From Bacteroidota bacterium (GTDB taxonomy: Bacteria; Bacteroidota; Kryptoniia; Kryptoniales; JAKASW01): a DNA stretch of 17,559 nucleotides. The stretch covers positions 1 through 17,559 of the forward strand of contig JAJYOS010000022.1 of NCBI GenBank assembly GCA_021796055.1. The letters are read 5' to 3'. The notes below the pieces were generated by a model, which was not told the DNA's origin, did not search any database, and saw only the letters and a program-made list of their open reading frames with translations. Made by a program: the position numbers and the translations under genes. Positions 1-5,880 of the stretch are shown here, piece by piece; the first letter of the stretch is position 1; each line of letters starts with the position of its first letter.

Positions 1-23
1 TCTCTCATGAATACATCTTGCAT

Positions 24-47
24 CTCCCCAATACGGTACTAACGCCG
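24..47 (+). repeat. Left copy of perfect 24-bp inverted repeat
   Basis: Bases 24-47 are the exact reverse complement of 890-913. Identity stops at both edges: base 23 does not pair with 914, nor 48 with 889. The repeat encodes the GH13 peptide PQYGTNA in the same reading frame in both halves of the split amylase. It bounds the left side of an 842-bp segment (48-889) that is inverted relative to the rest of the gene. Confidence 0.97.
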
Positions 48-898
48 ATTTCAAAAATTTTGTAGATCGGGCTCATCAGCTTGGGATGAAAGTAATCCTT
101 GACGTCACTCCGAATCACACAAGCTTCAACCATCCGTTTGTAAACGACGCGCGGCTTTACGGAAAAAATTCTTTTTACTGGGATTTCTACCAGCATCACC
201 TTATCACTAATCCGAATTATCATCCCAATATATCCGAAGCGATCACGAATGACGGCTTCGTCTATTACTCGGCCTACAGCGATCAGCTCCTGAACTACAA
301 CTGGTCTGATGTCGACGCGCGGGCTTACATGGACAACGTCTACAAATGGTGGGTGAAGTACATGGACGTCGACGGGTTTAGGTTCGATTCATACTGGGGA
401 CCGCACGATCGCGCGGACAACGGCAACGGAGGCGAGAACGAGATGGGGACTCCAACGAGGACTCTCCTCAAGCATGTCGATCCTAATATTTTTCTACTTG
501 GGGAGACTGCCGGCACCGGAGTCGGAACTCAAGTCGACTATGCGGACCAAGGCGGAGGTCTTGATGCCGCATACGATTGGAACATGCTCCATAACGCCGT
601 CCAGTCGTTCAATTTTTCCAACCCGTCGAGCATTTCGACGCTCAATACCTACGTGACAAACTATGGCCCGAACAATGGAGCAACGATGGGATATGAACCC
701 GGGCCAGACGCTCTATACATGCGCTGCATGGAAAACCAGGATGAAGAGTCCATCGCTTACACTTACGGCTCATATCAGAAGACGATGCCGATGGCCACCG
801 TCATCTTCACTGTCCCCGGAATACCTTTAATGTACTCGGGGCAGGAAGTCGGTTGGGGGCTCGGCATGTCCAATTATTATCAGAGGATACGGCGTTAG
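26..898 (+). pseudogene. GH13 alpha-amylase catalytic segment, inverted relative to its N-terminal half
   Basis: This plus-strand segment encodes most of the (beta/alpha)8 barrel of a GH13 alpha-glucan hydrolase. Homology to GH13 begins around PQYGTNADF near base 26; a TGA at 8-10 blocks the frame upstream, so it has no proper N-terminus. Visible motifs are region I DVTPNH (codons 101-118), region II GFRFD with the presumed nucleophile Asp at 386-388, region III GET with the presumed acid/base Glu at 503-505, region IV ENQD with the transition-state Asp at 740-742, and a beta8-like PGIPLMYSGQE. Region IV has Gln where GH13 usually has His (NHD), and region II lacks the usual His/Lys four residues after the Asp. 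The frame stops at TAG 896-898 inside the right repeat copy, so the C-terminal beta domain and any T9SS tail are missing. Its missing N-terminal half is encoded on the minus strand at 890-2393. As it stands it cannot make a complete enzyme. The family call is secure; the gene arrangement is uncertain. Confidence 0.85.
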
Positions 899-2393
899 TA
901 CCGTATTGGGGAGCCACCTTGTAAAAGTTCACGATGTTGTACCCGGTGCCCGTGCCGTTATCCATAGGCTGGTTGTTCTGCATTACCGGCATTACCCAGA
1001 TGATATTGAAGCCCATTTGCGCGATATAGTTCAGCCTCTGAGTCGCTGCGTTTATTGTCTGCTGGGGAGTGAATGAATTGAAGAACAACAGGTAGATTCT
1101 TCCCATCCTGGCCCACTTTGGATTTGAGGCATACGAGGAGTAGCTGATGCTGTCATTCGCGGAAATGGAAAAATATGACTGCGTAGTGTCGCTGTAACCT
1201 CCCGGGTCGGTAGCGACGAGGGAGAACATGTAAATACCGGGGACAGACGGACTAGCAATGGTCAAAGTAGATGAGGTCTGTCCGTCTACGCCGCTCACGA
1301 TGGAAGGGTTATCCGGATCTGTTCCCCAGAGAAAGCTTAATTTGCTTGTCTCTGCAGAATCTGGATCGGTGCTTCCAGTCGCGGAAAGAGTGATCGAGCT
1401 CCCGCTCGACGTGAAGCTGATCTTTGCGTTGGGGCTGTGGTTGACGAAATATGTCATTGTAAATGGAGAAGAAACAATCGTAGCTCCGGTGCTGTCCTTC
1501 GTGATCGCGACGAATGAGTTCGCTCCGGGGACGTACTTCACGGAATCCTCGAAGGCGCCTCCAGCAGCCGGTACAGACGTGGTGTCGGTCGAGTTCTGCA
1601 CGATCATGACGCTGTGAATCAAGGTATCTTCAACGCTTCCGTTAAGAAGGATGGCGGGTTTCCTGGTGACGTATCCGCCTCGGTTGAGGATCTGTATCGC
1701 GCCAGCCTGCACGACAAATGAAGTCGAATCTGTGACCTGGTTCCCCGCAAGATTCTTAACGTTGAACACAAAACGCTGTTGACCATTAGGCAAAGGATCC
1801 GGCCATCGAAATGAGAGCTGCTCGTCGGAAGGTGTGTAAGCCAAGCCGGGTACGTGGACCGTCGTCGAATCTATCGTGATAAAGAATGAAGACGTGTCTA
1901 TCCCGCTTGCGAGGGAAGGATAAATATACGCGGTCAAGACGGGCTGGGCTGTCCCCACAAGAGGCGAACCGGAGTTAGGAAGCAGATGATAGACGGTCGG
2001 GCTAGTAATGTATAGTACCGAATTGTTGTTGTCGGCGCTGTTCTGTATAGGGTTTAACGGGTCGGGAAGCCAGTCGCTGCCGTTTTCGTTGAACTTGTAT
2101 TGATACGCGCCGCTGACTCCGCCGTTCGATTGCGGACCGCCGACTCTCAGCCGATAGGTCTTATACCACACTCCTGTTGTCTGGTTCTTCGTCATCATGG
2201 AAGGGGCGCCGGGTGAAATTACGCCGTTGGAGTTGGGACCCCAGCCGTTAAACTCCCCCGGGACATAGACCACAGACGGGTTGTCCTGCGGCTTGAAGTA
2301 GAAAGTCACGTCGACGCTATCGGACGTTTGCGCGAGCAGGGCCGACGATGTGAGGAGCAAAATCAAAGCTGTTCGGTTCAGGACTTTTATCAT
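807..2393 (-). CDS. Secreted GH13 alpha-amylase, N-terminal half (truncated by inversion)
   Basis: The protein starts with a Sec signal peptide (about residues 1-21, ending LLAQ). A CBM48/CBM20-like glycogen-binding sandwich follows at about 27-130 (VYVPGEFNGWGP, AYQYKFNENGSDW), then two Ig-like segments (about 148-318) and a PKD-like domain (about 319-410). The first two beta-strands of a GH13 barrel begin near residue 425 (GRIYLLFF, MGFNIIWVMPV, YNIVNFYKVAPQYGTNA). GH13 similarity ends exactly at residue 501, inside the right 24-bp repeat; the last 27 residues are read antisense through the inverted catalytic segment and are not amylase-like. The missing catalytic part is on the plus strand at 48-889. 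Flipping it would give a continuous 784-residue frame. The start ATG at 2391-2393 has an AAGGAAA-type ribosome-binding site about 11 nt upstream, and the gene lies 24 nt after the SGNH hydrolase gene, probably in its operon. It is expected to be exported and to act on alpha-1,4-glucans. As written it is inactive. Confidence 0.88.
   Translation of the reverse strand: MIKVLNRTALILLLTSSALLAQTSDSVDVTFYFKPQDNPSVVYVPGEFNGWGPNSNGVISPGAPSMMTKNQTTGVWYKTYRLRVGGPQSNGGVSGAYQYKFNENGSDWLPDPLNPIQNSADNNNSVLYITSPTVYHLLPNSGSPLVGTAQPVLTAYIYPSLASGIDTSSFFITIDSTTVHVPGLAYTPSDEQLSFRWPDPLPNGQQRFVFNVKNLAGNQVTDSTSFVVQAGAIQILNRGGYVTRKPAILLNGSVEDTLIHSVMIVQNSTDTTSVPAAGGAFEDSVKYVPGANSFVAITKDSTGATIVSSPFTMTYFVNHSPNAKISFTSSGSSITLSATGSTDPDSAETSKLSFLWGTDPDNPSIVSGVDGQTSSTLTIASPSVPGIYMFSLVATDPGGYSDTTQSYFSISANDSISYSSYASNPKWARMGRIYLLFFNSFTPQQTINAATQRLNYIAQMGFNIIWVMPVMQNNQPMDNGTGTGYNIVNFYKVAPQYGTNAVSSDNNWTCRAPNRLPAPSTLKVFRGQ
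890..913 (-). repeat. Right copy of perfect 24-bp inverted repeat
   Basis: This is the exact reverse complement of 24-47. On the minus strand it encodes PQYGTNA of the amylase N-terminal half (residues about 495-501). On the plus strand it supplies the TAG stop (896-898) that ends the catalytic segment. Inversion between the two copies would join minus-strand codon 501 in frame to the Asp codon completed by bases 48-49. Confidence 0.97.
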
Positions 2394-2417
2394 ATAAACA
2401 TCATTTCCTTTTCGTTT

Positions 2418-4301
2418 CTACTTCACTTGTTTAACGGCGTTCTGCAGTTCGGCCTGCAAGGCGCGCGCGCCTGGGAATTGGGGTTGGAGCGAAAGCGCCA
2501 TGTTTATCGCCTGAAGCGCCGCTGGGAAGTTCTTTTCATTTACATAGACTCCGCTAAGGTCGTACCACACCTGGGCGTCATTGTCGTTATACTTAAGGCT
2601 CTCTGTAAGATGCGCCCCGGCTTCCGCGAACTTTTTCCTGGAAAGGTCGATGATGCCGAGCCATTTCTCTGTAAACGCAGTCGCCTTGATGTCGTTTCGT
2701 TTCGACAAATACCGGTATGCGTAGTCGTAAGATCCGGCGTGCAGCAGCACACTGATCGCATAGTCATAATAGTCCAGCATATACGGATACTGCGCGATCA
2801 GGACGTTCATCACTCTTAAGAACTGGTTGTATCTATTCTGAACTGCATAATGTTCCGCGGCCAGCTTGTGAACTGTCACCCAGTCGGTGCCATCGATGAC
2901 GAGCCGGTAAACGAGCGAATCGATGTAGTTCGCGGGATGGAGCAATTCTGGAAAAGGAACCGCCTTATCCGGATCAATGTATGGCCAGTCATCTTTGAGA
3001 ACTTTTATTCTGTACTCACCGATCACCGAATCTAGTTTCGCGAACGGGAAGTTTGCGACTGTGATGCTGTCCTGTATCCTGTTGCTGAGATCGAGCGGTC
3101 TGGTTTTCGGCATCCGCCCGATTTTCTCCATCTCGTCGTAGTATAATCTCCCGATCAGCTCCTGACCTTGAAGAGTCGGATGCAAATGATCCACCATCAG
3201 GTTGTCACCGACGATATGGTCCGGGCTCGCGGCATCGAATGCCGAGTCGACGTTCACTACCGGGTCGTCAAACTTTTTTCCCAGCGCGAAAATTTCGTCG
3301 TTGAGAGCGGTCGGAGGCCTGAACCTTAAGGCGTCGAGATCTTTCGCGAACCTGAAGAGCGAGTCGGCTTCTCGTAAATGGCCCTGCGCAAGTTCTGCCT
3401 TCGCCTCCATGAAAACCGAATCCGCGGGGGGATAGCCGTTCGCCCTGATCGAAACAAAAGGATACTGGTCTTTCAAATTGCACGCCAGCGTTCCAAGTAT
3501 GACCGGCACATGATCCGACTTCGCCATCCGAAGGATATCAGTCATGTTCCCCTTAAACTGCTCCAGCCCCTCCCTGTACACTTTGGATCCGAGCGGGATA
3601 AGTTGATCCTTCGCCATGCGCGCCATCAGCGTTCCGGTCTGCGCTCTCTTCTTCCCGAACACGCCGACCACTCTGCTAACGATATTACGCAGCAACTGGA
3701 AAGTCCTGAACTGTTCGAGATATATCACGAGGTTGACAATCGTCCTCGATGTTCCGAACGATTCCATCGATCCCACGCCGAGCGCGCCGTAATACTCGTT
3801 ATTACCCGCGTAAATCAGTATCAGGTTTGGCTTCTCCTTGAGAATGCCCGGCAGGAGATCGAGTAAGGTATAACTGTTCACCGCAGTCATTGCACAGTTC
3901 ACGACTTCTATTCTCGAATTAGGATATTCAAGACTGAGACGTTGCTGTAGATATCTCGAGAAAGACCCGTTCGGCAGGAACGGATAGCCTGCCGCAGCGC
4001 TTCCTCCGAGGACAAATACTCTGAATGTGTTAGGCTGCTTCACGATTCGAAACATATCCACATTGGAATACGGAACGTTCTTCATACCGAAGAAGTATTT
4101 ATGGGCAATATCCGGATTGAGAACGTAGAGCCCTTTAACCGGACTTATCCATTGCGTGTAATTATATCCGTAGTTGAATATCCGTAGACATGCTTCAAGG
4201 AGGACGAAGAACAGTACCGGCACCAGCACCAAGACGACATAGAAAGCACGGTTCACGCGACTTTTTTGATTGCCATTCTTCTGAGTATTGGAAGGAGGCA
4301 C
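2418..4301 (-). CDS. Membrane-anchored SGNH/GDSL hydrolase with C-terminal TPR repeats
   Basis: This 627-residue protein has a short basic cytoplasmic tail and one membrane helix (about 19-39), followed by an extracytoplasmic SGNH-hydrolase domain. Its signatures are block I VLGGSAAAG with the nucleophile Ser101, block III YAGNNEYYG (Asn167/168), and block V DHLHP with Asp371 and His374. These are the elements of an esterase/acyl-hydrolase-type active site. The C-terminal portion (about 490-627) is helical and TPR-like (DAQVWYDLSGVYVNEKNF, ALQAINMALSLQPQFPGARA). The start is GTG (4299-4301), one base after the stop of the upstream propeller gene, with AAGGAG (4312-4317) inside that gene's last codons, so translation is probably coupled. 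Family members remove or transfer acyl groups on glycans or lipids. A role in de-acylating substrate or modifying envelope glycan here is inference. Substrate is unknown. Confidence 0.8.
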   Translation of the reverse strand: MPPSNTQKNGNQKSRVNRAFYVVLVLVPVLFFVLLEACLRIFNYGYNYTQWISPVKGLYVLNPDIAHKYFFGMKNVPYSNVDMFRIVKQPNTFRVFVLGGSAAAGYPFLPNGSFSRYLQQRLSLEYPNSRIEVVNCAMTAVNSYTLLDLLPGILKEKPNLILIYAGNNEYYGALGVGSMESFGTSRTIVNLVIYLEQFRTFQLLRNIVSRVVGVFGKKRAQTGTLMARMAKDQLIPLGSKVYREGLEQFKGNMTDILRMAKSDHVPVILGTLACNLKDQYPFVSIRANGYPPADSVFMEAKAELAQGHLREADSLFRFAKDLDALRFRPPTALNDEIFALGKKFDDPVVNVDSAFDAASPDHIVGDNLMVDHLHPTLQGQELIGRLYYDEMEKIGRMPKTRPLDLSNRIQDSITVANFPFAKLDSVIGEYRIKVLKDDWPYIDPDKAVPFPELLHPANYIDSLVYRLVIDGTDWVTVHKLAAEHYAVQNRYNQFLRVMNVLIAQYPYMLDYYDYAISVLLHAGSYDYAYRYLSKRNDIKATAFTEKWLGIIDLSRKKFAEAGAHLTESLKYNDNDAQVWYDLSGVYVNEKNFPAALQAINMALSLQPQFPGARALQAELQNAVKQVK

Positions 4302-4302
4302 T

Positions 4303-5589
4303 TTAGTTATGCTCCTTCCCCGCCCGGTTCACCGCCCCACCTGCAGCATCATGAACCAGGTTCTCGTGACTGACTTCGGCGGATTGATCAGCCGGGAGTG
4401 AGCCACTATTCAGCGAGGTCTGATGCCTGAAGCCCATATATACGACTCCGCAATTGCGGAGATTGTTGTAATATCTCTGTCCGACTGCTACTACTAAATT
4501 ATCTTTCACGCTAACCGCGCGAAGCTGATCAGGGGCATTCTCTATAGAATGGTAGGAGCGCCACGTCGCTCCGTTCCAGTGCGCTATACTTCCTCCCTCA
4601 CCGGCGATGAACACGTCGTTGGCTCCGTCGCCGCGGACGGCGGCCTCGTATCGGTTTAGATGCCAGATGAAAGGATCGAACCGCCAGGTCTTAGATTTTA
4701 GACTTTTTGCTTCGTATATCCCGTTTCCCACAAGGAAGTACGATTCATTCGGCACGAACCAGACTCCGGTTAAACTCTGTACGAAGGGGAAAGTATCATC
4801 GAGTCGAACGGCGCTGTCTCCCTTTAAGCTCACGAGGCATTCTTCACCACCGTTGTTGGAAGCGATAGCCAACACCTCCCCGCCATCTCCCCATATGTCG
4901 CGAAACTGAAGCGGAGTCCCCGTGCGAACAGGCTCCCATGACTTTCCATGATCGAGTGAATAAGATATCATACCATAGTCGCCAACCGCGTAGACCCTGG
5001 CTCCGTCGGCACTCTCCCAAATCTTGTTCTCGAAAGATCTGGGGTATGGATCCGACTGCAAATACTTTCTCCCGTTCCAGTGAACCATATAATACATCCC
5101 GAACCAGACATCGTCGGTGCTTCTAGCGAACACCGAGTGTATCGGGGAAAATGTTTTTCGATTATTGAAATAGACAGGCACCTGCATGAGAGTCCACCTT
5201 GAACCGTTCCAAACCGCGGTATTGTACCAGTCGAGCGAGTGGCTCTGGGCCGCGGAGTCGTGAGGCATGATCCAGCCGACTGCGTAAGCGAGTGAGTCAT
5301 TAACAACGCAGCAGTCAAACAAGGTGCTCCCGTCCGCCCCAAGAGTGTCAACGGTCCACTTGAAGTTGCCGGACGAAGTATCTGACGCGTAAGCCGAGCC
5401 GCGGTGCGATGCCGCGCGCGACGGGCTGAAGGCGCACAGCGCCAAGAACGTAGTAGTGATCAGTATCAGACCGAAGCCCGCAATTCCTCTAGGGCTGCTG
5501 ACCGCCGGTGAGTTGCAAACATTTCCACCGTTTAAGTGAAGCACATGATCTTCGTCATTATTGCGGACGATGCAGCTTGCCGACAGCAC
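4303..5589 (-). CDS. Secreted YCF48/BNR-like beta-propeller protein
   Basis: This protein of about 428 residues has repeated beta-propeller blades of the YCF48/BNR kind: AYAVGWI, VYAVGDYGMISYSLDHGKSWEPV, EVLAIASNNGG, SYFLVGNGIYEA, VFIAGEGGSIAHWNGATWRSY, VVAVGQRYY. A hydrophobic export segment lies at about residues 38-60 (LILITTTFLALC), preceded by an unusually long, partly polar N-terminus. Either the true start is further in or the n-region is extended. I place the start at GTG 5587-5589 because AAGGAG (5597-5602) is 7 nt upstream of it; the ATG at 5593-5595 leaves only 1 nt. That ATG overlaps the stop of a small upstream ORF by ATGA. No T9SS sorting tail is seen: the C-terminus is polar and ends GKEHN. 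The Cys in the export region lies in LALC, a poor lipobox, so lipoprotein status is doubtful. Such propellers usually act as binding or assembly scaffolds; the partner is unknown. Confidence 0.72.
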   Translation of the reverse strand: MLSASCIVRNNDEDHVLHLNGGNVCNSPAVSSPRGIAGFGLILITTTFLALCAFSPSRAASHRGSAYASDTSSGNFKWTVDTLGADGSTLFDCCVVNDSLAYAVGWIMPHDSAAQSHSLDWYNTAVWNGSRWTLMQVPVYFNNRKTFSPIHSVFARSTDDVWFGMYYMVHWNGRKYLQSDPYPRSFENKIWESADGARVYAVGDYGMISYSLDHGKSWEPVRTGTPLQFRDIWGDGGEVLAIASNNGGEECLVSLKGDSAVRLDDTFPFVQSLTGVWFVPNESYFLVGNGIYEAKSLKSKTWRFDPFIWHLNRYEAAVRGDGANDVFIAGEGGSIAHWNGATWRSYHSIENAPDQLRAVSVKDNLVVAVGQRYYNNLRNCGVVYMGFRHQTSLNSGSLPADQSAEVSHENLVHDAAGGAVNRAGKEHN

Positions 5590-5591
5590 AA

Positions 5592-5819
5592 TCATGCTCC
5601 TTCCGGAACGCAGACTCTTGCGCCGTTTACGCCGCAGCTCGTCGCCGGCAATTTGTCCAGGTCAATGATATCGATGAAAGGTCCAACCAACAGACTTGCA
5701 TTTATGATGTCCCCACAGGCAGAGAGGACGCTCATCGCGGCCGCGGACTTCGAAAAGACTTTCCCGTTTATCATCACTTGCCTGCTATCTCTTTCCAATT
5801 GGACCAAACACTTTCTCAT
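5592..5819 (-). CDS. Possible small hypothetical protein (75 residues)
   Basis: This 75-codon frame ends in a TGA that overlaps the alternative ATG of the downstream propeller gene in the ATGA style seen elsewhere in the locus. Its composition is protein-like (for example LLVGPFIDIIDLDKLPA), with four Cys and no clear signal peptide or membrane helix. It starts about 11 nt after the 5831-5865 hairpin and has no convincing Shine-Dalgarno sequence. I do not recognise a family. It could be a real small leader-like protein in unit 3, a remnant of a longer gene, or simply the 5' untranslated region of the propeller gene. Overlapping plus-strand frames in this stretch look less protein-like. Confidence 0.35.
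   Translation of the reverse strand: MRKCLVQLERDSRQVMINGKVFSKSAAAMSVLSACGDIINASLLVGPFIDIIDLDKLPATSCGVNGARVCVPEGA
5597..5602 (-). promoter_or_regulatory. Ribosome-binding site favouring GTG start at 5589
   Basis: AAGGAG on the minus strand lies 7 nt before GTG 5587-5589 but only 1 nt before ATG 5593-5595. The GTG is therefore the better-spaced start for the propeller gene. Confidence 0.6.
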
Positions 5820-5830
5820 TCATATGCCGA

Positions 5831-5865
5831 AACCGGCGGAGGTCAAACTCTTACCCCCGCCGGTT
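5831..5865 (-). terminator. GC-rich hairpin after the propeller-repeat gene, probable terminator
   Basis: Arms AACCGGCGG (5831-5839) and CCGCCGGTT (5857-5865) pair perfectly over 9 bp, with two more G-C pairs after a mismatch and a loop of about 11 nt. It sits 16 nt downstream of the stop of the 907-residue gene on the minus strand. No clean T-run follows, so it could be an attenuator or an mRNA-stabilising element rather than a textbook intrinsic terminator. Confidence 0.5.
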
Positions 5866-5880
5866 CCAGAGGAGAAGCAA

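Noticed and set aside
807..890. The last 27 codons of the minus-strand amylase frame as a genuine C-terminus
   Set aside because: They are the reverse complement of the GH13 beta8 region on the plus strand and match nothing GH13-like, so they are read-through of the inverted segment.
24..913. Insertion sequence or transposon bounded by the 24-bp repeats
   Set aside because: The enclosed DNA is amylase coding sequence that completes the neighbouring gene, with no transposase and no target-site duplication outside the repeats.
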